A program made the translations under genes and the position numbers. Below the pieces are notes generated by a model, which saw only the letters and a program-made list of their open reading frames with translations, ran no database searches and had not been told where the DNA came from. This document shows positions 1-7,514 of a stretch of 64,000 bases of DNA, piece by piece. Source of the DNA: Syntrophobacter sp963666995 (GTDB lineage: Bacteria > Desulfobacterota > Syntrophobacteria > Syntrophobacterales > Syntrophobacteraceae). The first letter of the stretch is position 1. Each line of letters begins with the position of its first letter. The stretch spans positions 1,798,001 through 1,862,000 of the forward strand of contig OY762941.1 in assembly GCA_963666995.1 (NCBI GenBank), in the 5' to 3' direction.

Positions 1-182
1 CTGACCAGGGCGACGGGATCATCAATGCAATTGAGCCGCCTGATCGGGACCCTGATAAGGTTCGTGGGGAACCGGTTGATACGGATGAGGTAAGCCTCAA
101 GTTCCGCACGCCCCAGGAGATGCTCATAGGTCTGCATCTCAAACTGCGACAGGTATGCCCCGCGAATGAGTCCCACTTTCAT
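1..182 (-). CDS. Glycosyltransferase, N-terminal fragment cut by the window edge
   Basis: Only the first 60 codons are present; the gene continues past the left edge. It begins MKVGLIRGAYLSQFEMQTYE, which resembles the start of GT4-type glycosyltransferases of exopolysaccharide loci, where a G-L-I-R-G strand opens the first Rossmann domain. The ATG at 182 is preceded by GGAG at an 8-nt spacing. It lies downstream of two acyltransferase genes on the same strand, which fits sugar addition to an undecaprenyl-linked repeat unit at the inner membrane. The family call rests on the N-terminus and context only. Confidence 0.5.
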   Translation of the reverse strand, partial: MKVGLIRGAYLSQFEMQTYEHLLGRAELEAYLIRINRFPTNLIRVPIRRLNCIDDPVALV

Positions 183-253
183 GCCGTTGTCTCCATTCTC
201 CGCCGCTTCATAGTCAGCCCCGCGCATCTGCCGGGGATTGAAAAATCCCCGGT

Positions 254-808
254 TCACACGGGCACCTCTCCCTTGATCGACGCTTCGGGCGGGCGGACCT
301 CTGCGCCCGCGGGCACGTCGCTCGTGACAATGCTGCCGGGGTGGATGACCGCGCCGTCGCCGATCGTCACACCCTTGAGGATCATCGCACGGCAACCGAT
401 GAGAACGTTATCGCCGATTTGCACCGGCCTGTTCACCAGTGGCTGACCGCGGACGCTGTGCAGGTCCGAGTCCAACACGAGGGCGTCCCAGCCCAGGTAA
501 CAGTTTTTCCCGATGGTCACGCACGCCCAGGCAATCACCTCGGCTCCGGCATCGAGCACGGTGCCGTCACCGATGGTGAGTTCGCCGCCTTTATGTGACC
601 AGAGCCGGACGCCTGCGGCGAGAAAGACCCGGCCAAGCGCCATGCTTCCCGCTTCATTGTTGATGAGCGGCTGCGGGCGGCCCGAACCGAATGTGACCCG
701 GGACAAGTCCACGCCGGACCGCGCGCCTTTGCGCCGGAGGAACCCGATCCAGAGGGAAGGCCTTCTCATGGCATCCGGCAAAAGGGGGAAAAATCTTTCG
801 ACGCTCAC
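254..808 (-). CDS. Left-handed beta-helix (hexapeptide repeat) acyltransferase
   Basis: A 184-residue protein. After about 65 residues it carries imperfect hexapeptide repeats of the LbH fold (IGDGTVLDAGAEV, IGKNCYLGWDALV, IGDNVLIGCRAMI, IGDGAVIHPGSIV), ending in the usual V-P-A-G-A turn. Such enzymes O- or N-acetylate sugars of the repeat unit with acetyl-CoA in the cytoplasm. The GTG at 808 was chosen because it overlaps the TGA of the gene upstream by four bases (GTGA) and lies just before the protein's first conserved stretch; the frame stays open further upstream but that part looks like antisense. It is one of four acyltransferases in the locus. The acceptor sugar is unknown. Confidence 0.8.
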   Translation of the reverse strand: MSVERFFPLLPDAMRRPSLWIGFLRRKGARSGVDLSRVTFGSGRPQPLINNEAGSMALGRVFLAAGVRLWSHKGGELTIGDGTVLDAGAEVIAWACVTIGKNCYLGWDALVLDSDLHSVRGQPLVNRPVQIGDNVLIGCRAMILKGVTIGDGAVIHPGSIVTSDVPAGAEVRPPEASIKGEVPV

Positions 809-1347
809 ACCACCACCTCCGCGGGTTTTCCGGCAATGACCGCACCGGCTGGAAACACACCCTGCACCACGCTCCCGGCTGCAACGATGCAGCCGCGGCC
901 GAGCCGCGTGCCGCCAAGGATCAACGCACGGCTGCCGATCCAGACTTCGTCCTCGATCACGACCGGCTCGAACGGACCATCGGCGGCAAAGCCGGTGAAA
1001 TCCGTGATAACAACCTGCCATGAGACCATGCAGTTCCGGTGGAGTTCCACCAGCCGCCCGGCAAATATTCGCGCCTCCCGGTTAAGGAACGTGCCGTCGC
1101 CGATGGCGATGCGGCCTGCGCCACGGCAATGGATCCGGACGCCGGGATAAATTCCGGCATGACCCATCTCGACCGTACCCGTACCGGGCCGCACATCCGG
1201 CATCGGCAAGCCGCGGACCCATGCGACCGGACCCGCGCCGTTTCTTCGACCGGGTAGCAGCGCACCGAACAGGTACGCCACACGCGAATACCGTCGCTTA
1301 CCGGAGCCCAGGATGCGCAACAATGGAAGAATCCGGTCTCTGATCAT
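805..1347 (-). CDS. Left-handed beta-helix acyltransferase (maltose O-acetyltransferase-like)
   Basis: A 180-residue LbH-fold transferase. Hexapeptide repeats run through the middle and C-terminal part (IAIGDGTFLNREARI, IEDEVWIGSRALIL, LGRGCIVAAGSVV), followed by the typical V-F-P-A-G-A-V-I-A-G-K-P-A-E terminus of the xenobiotic/maltose acetyltransferase group. Its start codon overlaps the stop of the glycosyltransferase upstream by four bases (ATGA) and its stop overlaps the start of the next acyltransferase, so three genes are translationally coupled. The likely role is acetylation of a sugar in the exopolysaccharide repeat unit. The acceptor cannot be read from sequence. Confidence 0.82.
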   Translation of the reverse strand: MIRDRILPLLRILGSGKRRYSRVAYLFGALLPGRRNGAGPVAWVRGLPMPDVRPGTGTVEMGHAGIYPGVRIHCRGAGRIAIGDGTFLNREARIFAGRLVELHRNCMVSWQVVITDFTGFAADGPFEPVVIEDEVWIGSRALILGGTRLGRGCIVAAGSVVQGVFPAGAVIAGKPAEVVV

Positions 1348-2522
1348 CGGCTTACGACCATTTCCAGTGCCGCGTTCAACTTGTCGCCGATCACGGACCA
1401 GTCAAAACGGCGGCGGACGAATTCCACACCGGCACGACCGAGTGAGCCGGCCAGGGCAGGATCGGAAAGGACCTTGCAGACAGCCCCGGCAAACGCGACG
1501 GGGTCGTCGGCCAGCAGCAGTTCCCGGCCATCGGTCACCGGGATACCCTCGGCGCCGAGCCGCGTGGAGACCACCGGCACGCCGGCGGCCATCGCTTCGA
1601 TGATTTTGAACCGTGTGCCGCCGCCCATGCGCAAAGGCACGATGAACACGGAAGCCGCCCACATGTAGGGCCGGACGTCCTTCACAAAGCCGGTGATTTC
1701 GATGCTGTCCGAACGATAAGCGGTGATGGAAGACGGCGGATTGCCGCCGACCACGGTAAGTTTAAAGGCCGGCAACTTTCTTCGGATTGTCTCGTGGACC
1801 TCGCGCAGGAAAAACAGGACTCCATCCTCGTTGGGGAAGTAATGCGTCGCGCCGACAAAGACGGCCGAGTCGGGATGCCGCGGGCCGGACGGACGGCTGA
1901 AATGAGCGCACTCAACGCCGTTGGTGATCACAGCCGTTTTGAGGCCGGGGATCCGTGACGCCAGGAGTTGCCCATCCCGCTCCGAAGTCACAAGGGTCAA
2001 GGCGGCACGCCGTGCTGCAGCGAGTTCCTCGCGGCGGAATTTGGCCGCTTCGATTCGATTGAACAACTTGCGGCACGATCCGCCTTCACGCGCGGCCATG
2101 CGGTCGAGGAGATCGTATTCCACATTGTGTTCGTCAAGCACTACCGGAACTCCGCTCGGGAAGCTGTAGCCCGCCATCTGGGAGAATTCCACCAGAATCA
2201 GTTCGATGCCCTGTTCTCCCACAAGGCGGTCGAGTGCCGCTTGCATGTCCTGACTGTAATGAAACCGCCACTGGAACGAGCGCGGTGAGAACAGCGACAT
2301 CAACTGCTGCCTGCGTTTGTCGCCAACGATACGCGGAATGAGCGTGATGGACCTGCAGAACGGTCGCAGCCCCTCGGGATCGCCCGCACCCGCTTCTTCG
2401 CGGAAGCTCAACAGATGCACGTCGTGCCGGCGATTGAGCTGGCGGATCAGGTGATAAACCCTCACCGAGCCGCCGAAGCTCGGCGGATACGGGATATATG
2501 GAGTGAGGACGAGGATGTTCAT
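1344..2522 (-). CDS. Glycosyltransferase family 4 (GT-B fold)
   Basis: About 392 residues from the ATG at 2522 (MNILVLTPYIPYPPSFGGSV); an in-frame GTG four codons upstream is also possible. The first domain opens with the P-P-x-x-G-G-S nucleotide loop, D-E-H-N-V-E lies near residue 130, and the C-terminal domain has the GT4 donor-site motif (VPLRMGGGTRFKIIEAMAAG) followed by V-P-V-V-S-T. It resembles sugar transferases that follow a PssC/EpsF pattern in Wzy-dependent loci. It would add one sugar to the lipid-linked repeat unit on the cytoplasmic face. The next gene upstream ends 15 bases away. Confidence 0.88.
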   Translation of the reverse strand: MNILVLTPYIPYPPSFGGSVRVYHLIRQLNRRHDVHLLSFREEAGAGDPEGLRPFCRSITLIPRIVGDKRRQQLMSLFSPRSFQWRFHYSQDMQAALDRLVGEQGIELILVEFSQMAGYSFPSGVPVVLDEHNVEYDLLDRMAAREGGSCRKLFNRIEAAKFRREELAAARRAALTLVTSERDGQLLASRIPGLKTAVITNGVECAHFSRPSGPRHPDSAVFVGATHYFPNEDGVLFFLREVHETIRRKLPAFKLTVVGGNPPSSITAYRSDSIEITGFVKDVRPYMWAASVFIVPLRMGGGTRFKIIEAMAAGVPVVSTRLGAEGIPVTDGRELLLADDPVAFAGAVCKVLSDPALAGSLGRAGVEFVRRRFDWSVIGDKLNAALEMVVSR

Positions 2523-2537
2523 ACGCAATCTCACATT

Positions 2538-3761
2538 TCAAATCGTGGCTTTCGGGTTTGCGAAAGCGGCAGCCGCCGAAGCTCCCGCGATTTCCTCATA
2601 GAGATCTTCTATGGCCTTCACCTGGCTTCGGATGCCAAACCGTTCCAGCACGGTCTGTCGCGCGGCCGCACCTACCGTGCGCCGCAGTTCCGGCTTACGG
2701 ACCAGCTCGACCAGGATATCCGCCAGCGCCCGTTCATCGCGGACGGGAAACAGGAAACCGTCCCTGCCGTGCGTAACGATTTCCGGAATGCCGCCGGCTT
2801 GAGTGCCGACGACGATTTTGCCGCAGGCCATCGCTTCGACCACCACCAGGCCGAAAGCCTCGCGCCAGGCAGCGTTAACCAGGACGTCAAGCCCACTGTA
2901 GATGGATACCATATCGGTTCGAAAACCGAGAAACGCCAGGTGGTTCTCCAATCCGCTCTCTTTGGCCAACCGGCGGAGCATGGGCACATATTCGGAGTTG
3001 TCGCTATAAATCGAATCGTCGCCGATGAGGGCGAACCGCGCGTCCGGTTCCTGCGCCACAACCCGCGCGGCCGCGCGCACGAAGGTTTCCTGCCCCTTGT
3101 CCGGTGCTAGACGACTGGCGATGCCGATGAGCACCGCGTCCTGCGCCAAACCGAGTTCGGTACGCAAGCCGGACGGCAACCCCGGTCGGAACCGCTCAGT
3201 GTCAATGCCGTTATAGACGACGGAGATACGCTCCATCGGAGGCCCCAACCACTCGATGAAGTCGCGCCGCATTTCCCCGGAATTCGCAATGACGGCTGCG
3301 GCATGCGCCGGCGCCCATCGGTTGGCGGCATAATCGACGTAGTTGTTGTGTATGTGATAGAGGTACGGGATGCCGGTCATTCGGTGCAGCAGCAGCGTCA
3401 GCAGCAGCGAGCGTTTCTTATCGGAGGTGTGAATCACCTGGATGCCCGCCCGGCGGCAACGCGCGGCAAGATGCAGCGCTGACCCGAACAGGGCGAAAGC
3501 TCCGAGCGCATCTGCAAGGCGCGACCGCAGCCCGGTGCACAGACGGGCGGGTTTCGTACCCGCCTCCATTGTCCAGAGCGTCACATCGGGCAACGCCTGG
3601 AAGTCCGGCAGGAGCACGCCGTGGCCCAATACGGCCGCGTACAGGTCGAAGCGCTCCCGATCCAGCATGCGCAGGAGCGCCATATGCACGCGCACCACGC
3701 CGCCTACCGCGTCGTTGGTGTCCAACAACAGGACTTTTGTCTTGGCATTCATTCGAACCAT
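2538..3761 (-). CDS. Glycosyltransferase family 4 (GT-B fold)
   Basis: A 407-residue retaining GT4 enzyme. The N-terminal domain has N-D-A-V-G-G-V-V-R-V-H near residue 16, the classic GT4 opening. The C-terminal Glycos_transf_1 domain starts near residue 195 (ASRLAPDKGQETFVRAAARV) and has the donor-binding E-x7-E region (REAFGLVVVEAMACGKIVVG) near residue 320. Its start overlaps the stop of the acyltransferase upstream by 13 bases; an internal ATG at 3752 is an alternative. It probably adds a sugar to the exopolysaccharide repeat unit. Donor and acceptor are not predictable from sequence. Confidence 0.9.
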   Translation of the reverse strand: MVRMNAKTKVLLLDTNDAVGGVVRVHMALLRMLDRERFDLYAAVLGHGVLLPDFQALPDVTLWTMEAGTKPARLCTGLRSRLADALGAFALFGSALHLAARCRRAGIQVIHTSDKKRSLLLTLLLHRMTGIPYLYHIHNNYVDYAANRWAPAHAAAVIANSGEMRRDFIEWLGPPMERISVVYNGIDTERFRPGLPSGLRTELGLAQDAVLIGIASRLAPDKGQETFVRAAARVVAQEPDARFALIGDDSIYSDNSEYVPMLRRLAKESGLENHLAFLGFRTDMVSIYSGLDVLVNAAWREAFGLVVVEAMACGKIVVGTQAGGIPEIVTHGRDGFLFPVRDERALADILVELVRKPELRRTVGAAARQTVLERFGIRSQVKAIEDLYEEIAGASAAAAFANPKATI

Positions 3762-4294
3762 GGCCTGAATTTTAGTTCATACTTCAGCTTCTTGGAGCGT
3801 TCGCCGACGATTTTGGCCGGCACGCCGGCCACCACGGAATAGGGCGGCACATCCTGCGTCACCACGGCGCCCGCGGCGATGACCGCACCCCGGCCGACCG
3901 TCACTCCCGGCAGCACCGTGGCCCGGCTGCCGACCCAGGCATAATCCTCGATCAGGATTGGTTTGTCTTCGATTCCGAACTCCGGATCGTCCTTCAGGTG
4001 GTTGGACGTGATCAACATGACCTCCGGTGAGATGCTGACATTGTTTCCGATCCACAGCCCGCCGCGGATGTCGAGCGTACAGCGCCGGTTGATGATCGTG
4101 TGGCTGCCGATGACCGCCGGCTGCGGGTTCCGCCCGAACGGACTGTAGAAATACCAGAAGCAGCCCATGAATACCGCCGCTTCATGGCCGATTCGCACAC
4201 CGACGACATGGCGATACCACCACAGCCGAACGGCGAAGAACGGAATGTGACTGATGAGATGATTGGTCAGATAGGCCGACAGCTTGGCCGTCAT
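3749..4294 (-). CDS. WcaF/NodL-like hexapeptide acetyltransferase
   Basis: 181 residues. The N-terminus has a hydrophobic, aromatic-rich stretch (residues about 8-35) as in colanic-acid WcaF-like and plasma-membrane-associated acetyltransferases. Hexapeptide repeats follow from residue 60 (IGSHTIINRRCTLDIRGG, IGNNVSISPEVMLIT) with the catalytic-site-like T-S-N-H loop, then V-G-R-G-A-V-I-A-A-G-A-V-V and the V-V-A-G-V-P-A-K end. It overlaps the downstream glycosyltransferase, so the two are coupled. Role: O-acetylation of a repeat-unit sugar. It is a different subgroup from the two acyltransferases at the left edge. Confidence 0.85.
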   Translation of the reverse strand: MTAKLSAYLTNHLISHIPFFAVRLWWYRHVVGVRIGHEAAVFMGCFWYFYSPFGRNPQPAVIGSHTIINRRCTLDIRGGLWIGNNVSISPEVMLITSNHLKDDPEFGIEDKPILIEDYAWVGSRATVLPGVTVGRGAVIAAGAVVTQDVPPYSVVAGVPAKIVGERSKKLKYELKFRPWFE

Positions 4295-4367
4295 GTCGGG
4301 ACCTCCCCCGTTTTGGAAATCGGATAGACGAACCTTTCAACTTCCCGGCAGTTGGAAAGAGCTTGCA

Positions 4368-5864
4368 TCAGTTTCCCTTGAGAAGGGCGTGGCGCATATG
4401 GCGCAGGTCCTCGCGGGGCAATACGCCCCAGAGCAGGGCCAGCGGCAGGTAGAACGCCGCGCCGGCCGGGATCAGCAGAGCGAGATTCCGGGTCCCCCAC
4501 CACTTGAGGAGGAGCAGCATTGCCGCTCCGATCACGCACCCCTTTAGCCCGACAATCACGTTGCGGCGGCTGAAGACGCCTTTGGGCATGAGGCGGAGCG
4601 CCCCGAACATGAGCAGCAGCTCGGTCAGCGCGGTAGCCGCGGAAGCCCCTATCCCGCCGTTGCCCCACAGCCGTTCGGTCAGCGGGATGGCCCAGAGATT
4701 GACCAGCGGGTTAAACACCGCGGCGGCGACGGCCATCCCCGCCCACGCCTTTTCCTTGCCTCGGGCGATGAGCACGGTGCCGAGCACGACGTCGATGCAC
4801 ACCAGCAGAATCGAAATTCCAAGGATCTGCAGATTCGGCCCGGCATTTTCAAATGGGCCGGGGCCGTACAGGAGCCGTACGAGCGGGTTGGCGATCGCGA
4901 TCGTGCCCGCGCTGACAGGGATGGCCGCAAAGAGCAGCAGACTCATCAGCCGCTCCGAGGCGCGGCCGAAGGCGACCTCGTCGGCTTCCCCGGCTCCCAT
5001 GCGCATCAAGGCCGGAAAGATCGACGTGGTGAGGATGTTGGGGATGAAGAGCAGCGTGCCGTAGAGGCGCGTGGCCGCTCCATACCAGCCGACGACGGCG
5101 TCGGAGGTCATGAGCGACAGCATGAGCACGTCGATGCGGATATAGATTTCACCAAAAATGACCCAGACGAGGAACGGCAATCCCCCGATGAAGATGCGGC
5201 CCAGCAGGGCCCGGTCCCAAGCGAACCCAAAATGTTCCCGCCGCTGCAGCCAAACTAACGACAGGGCAAAGCCCGCGAATTCCGCGACCGTATGAACCCA
5301 GCAGACCGCTACGAGCCCCTGGCCGTGCCGCAGCAGCAGGGCACAACCGGCGGTGAGGATGGTTTTCTGGGCGATCAGGACCGCGTTGGGGGCCAGCAAG
5401 TCTTCCAAACCCTGGAAAGCGCCGCCCAGGGTCTGAGTGATTGCACCGAGAGCGGTGCCGAGGCCTATGATCAATACCGCCTGGCGCGTGGCCGCGTCGT
5501 ATGGCAGGAGAAAGATCAGCAAGGACTGGACGGCATATACGGCGAGAGCCAGCGCGACTTTAAGGGTCAGCACGTTGCCCAGCAGGGCGGACACTCCCTC
5601 TCGACGGCGAGCGCTCTCGTGCGCGGGCATGTCCGGCGCGGGGTGGAGAACGGCCACTTCCCTGACAAGAAACGTGTTGACCCCGAGATTGATCAGCGTA
5701 CTGAAGATGGTGCCGTAGCTGAGGGCGAAGAAGAGTTTGCCGAAGTTGGCGTCTCCAAGGTAACGGGGCAGGATGACCAACAAGATCCATGAGAGTGTCC
5801 ACGTCACAAGCTGACCGACCGATTGAATCGCCGTATTCCTAAGCGCGCGGCGTGTTTTGCTCAT
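4368..5864 (-). CDS. Wzx-type polysaccharide flippase (MOP superfamily)
   Basis: 498 residues, dominated by hydrophobic segments (about 12-14). The N-terminal part matches the polysaccharide biosynthesis family: SVGQLVTWTLSWILLVILPRY, then the gene-family D-x-N-F-G-K-L-F-F-A motif. A flippase of this kind moves undecaprenyl-PP-linked repeat units across the inner membrane before Wzy polymerisation. The frame is open further 5', but the ATG at 5864 begins the recognisable protein and overlaps the polymerase-like gene upstream by only 26 bases; the extra 43 codons are shadow of that gene. A 73-bp gap separates it from the next acyltransferase gene. Confidence 0.88.
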   Translation of the reverse strand: MSKTRRALRNTAIQSVGQLVTWTLSWILLVILPRYLGDANFGKLFFALSYGTIFSTLINLGVNTFLVREVAVLHPAPDMPAHESARRREGVSALLGNVLTLKVALALAVYAVQSLLIFLLPYDAATRQAVLIIGLGTALGAITQTLGGAFQGLEDLLAPNAVLIAQKTILTAGCALLLRHGQGLVAVCWVHTVAEFAGFALSLVWLQRREHFGFAWDRALLGRIFIGGLPFLVWVIFGEIYIRIDVLMLSLMTSDAVVGWYGAATRLYGTLLFIPNILTTSIFPALMRMGAGEADEVAFGRASERLMSLLLFAAIPVSAGTIAIANPLVRLLYGPGPFENAGPNLQILGISILLVCIDVVLGTVLIARGKEKAWAGMAVAAAVFNPLVNLWAIPLTERLWGNGGIGASAATALTELLLMFGALRLMPKGVFSRRNVIVGLKGCVIGAAMLLLLKWWGTRNLALLIPAGAAFYLPLALLWGVLPREDLRHMRHALLKGN

Positions 5865-7371
5865 GCCGTTGGGCCTCCGTGTCCGCCGATTCCTCCGCTT
5901 CGATCCGCCTGATCGCCGTCGCGACGGCCATGAGAATACCGAGATAGACCATGTTGCGGTAGAAGGTGATCTGCAAATCATAATAGGCGACAATCACCTG
6001 GCTGGCAATCAACGTCAGCACCATCAATGCAATGCCCTTGAAGTAGGGATCCTTCATAAAGCGGTAGTCAATCACCGCCTGCACAATGGCCGTGCCGAAA
6101 AACAGCCAGAAAATGATAAAGCCCACAAAGCCGGTCTTGACCCAAATCCAATAGATGCAGTTGTGCGGGATATAGTCCCACAGCGGGAAATCCACCTCTG
6201 CGAGCGGTATGACGATTTCATATTTATTGCCGAAGCCGATACCGAACGGATGACGGCGTATGGTTTCTTTAAGGTTCATCAGTTCGGCTTTGCGGTAGTA
6301 ATTGGAGGTTTCGTCTTCCGTTCCTTTCTGTTCCACAAATACCGACTTGATCTTTTGAGCCGGCAGACCCAGTCTGCTCCCGCTGTTCCAGAATGCGGCC
6401 AGATAGACGACCAGCAACACCAGCAGGACAGCCATCACCCCGGTCGCATGGATTCTCCTCCCGCGCGGCAACAGAGCGACCAGGGCAGCCAGGCTGAAAG
6501 CCAGCGAACCATAGACTATGCGGCGCTGGGCCAGGAGGAACGTAAAGAACGTCGCCGGCAAGAAGGCTAAAGAGAACCAGAATTCCGGGCCGCGATAACC
6601 AAGAAAACCCAGTCCGGCCATGAGCAGGAAAACCGAGCTGATAAAGAGTGCATCCTCGTGGCCGGTGATGGCGCGTATGCCGCCCAGGTCCCCATGAAGC
6701 GTGATAAAATAGCGCCAACTGCCCTGAAGGCCCTTGATGGTAATCATGACGAGCAGAATCCAAATGCAGATCCGGACCTGCCGCCGGCTGCGGATGATCT
6801 GGGAAGTCAGAAAATACAAACCGCACAGATAATAAAGCGCCCGGATTTCCCAGAGCGACGCTTTCCAGTAACCGCCGCGCGCCAACCCATAGCCCGTGAA
6901 GAAAATGAGCATGCAAAGGAACAGTACGGCAATTCCGAAGTTGGGTATGGGGTAGAGATGCCATTCCCGGCTGGTCACAGCGCGCAGGAACCACAGCGCG
7001 ACGATGAGGACCATCAACACTTCCAGCGGATTGAAGACCAACGCGTCGACGCCGGTAGTCAGGTTCAGATTGAGGAAGAACGGGATTTTCAGCGTGACGA
7101 TATCTCTCATCCCAAAAATCTGAAACTGCTCCAGCAGCAGGGATGCACCCAGTATGGCATAGATGCCCAGTTCGAGATACCGCGCCAGCAGCACCAGGAA
7201 AACGAGCCCGCCGCACAGGGCCGGAATGACCATCAGGTTTGCGCCGGAGGCGGCCAGCAGGACGGCGCCCAGCAGCGACAAAAAAGCGGCGAACAGGTAC
7301 GGCTTGATATGTTCCTGGAGAATGAACCGCGCCGGACGGGGCGGTGTATCGTAAATCGGCGGCTCCGACAT
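5839..7371 (-). CDS. Wzy/O-antigen-ligase-like polysaccharide polymerase
   Basis: 510 residues with about ten to twelve hydrophobic helices. The large loop between residues 330 and 410 has R-R-H-P-F-G-I-G-F-G-N and later IPHNCIYWIWVKTGFVG, the P-H-N...G-x-x-G pattern of the Wzy_C/O-antigen ligase domain. It should polymerise repeat units on the periplasmic side. I chose the ATG at 7371 because AGGA lies 6-7 bases upstream; an ATG at 7392 would start inside the preceding small gene. It lies between the flippase and the copolymerase genes, the usual Wzy context. Confidence 0.82.
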   Translation of the reverse strand: MSEPPIYDTPPRPARFILQEHIKPYLFAAFLSLLGAVLLAASGANLMVIPALCGGLVFLVLLARYLELGIYAILGASLLLEQFQIFGMRDIVTLKIPFFLNLNLTTGVDALVFNPLEVLMVLIVALWFLRAVTSREWHLYPIPNFGIAVLFLCMLIFFTGYGLARGGYWKASLWEIRALYYLCGLYFLTSQIIRSRRQVRICIWILLVMITIKGLQGSWRYFITLHGDLGGIRAITGHEDALFISSVFLLMAGLGFLGYRGPEFWFSLAFLPATFFTFLLAQRRIVYGSLAFSLAALVALLPRGRRIHATGVMAVLLVLLVVYLAAFWNSGSRLGLPAQKIKSVFVEQKGTEDETSNYYRKAELMNLKETIRRHPFGIGFGNKYEIVIPLAEVDFPLWDYIPHNCIYWIWVKTGFVGFIIFWLFFGTAIVQAVIDYRFMKDPYFKGIALMVLTLIASQVIVAYYDLQITFYRNMVYLGILMAVATAIRRIEAEESADTEAQRHEQNTPRA

Positions 7372-7378
7372 GGCATTC

Positions 7379-7513
7379 CTAAAATCGTGCATAGGTGATC
7401 ATGATGATGGCCGTGATAACGAGCACCATGAATGCAGCCACCCAGCGGCTCACTCGCTGCACCTGCGTCCCGGTGAGCAGGAAAGCCAGCAGCATGGCCA
7501 GCACCATTTCCAT
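7379..7513 (-). CDS. Small two-helix membrane protein (44 residues)
   Basis: A 44-codon frame starts at an ATG directly after the stop of the copolymerase gene and ends seven bases before the start of the polymerase gene. It reads MEMVLAMLLAFLLTG (hydrophobic), a polar turn around T-Q-V-Q-R-V-S-R, then WVAAFMVLVITAIIMITYA (hydrophobic), so it looks like a helical hairpin. It fills an otherwise empty 141-bp gap in a coupled operon. No Shine-Dalgarno is obvious, so translation would depend on reinitiation after the copolymerase. I do not recognise the family; a small subunit of the polymerase/copolymerase assembly is an inference. Confidence 0.5.
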   Translation of the reverse strand: MEMVLAMLLAFLLTGTQVQRVSRWVAAFMVLVITAIIMITYARF

Positions 7514-7514
7514 G

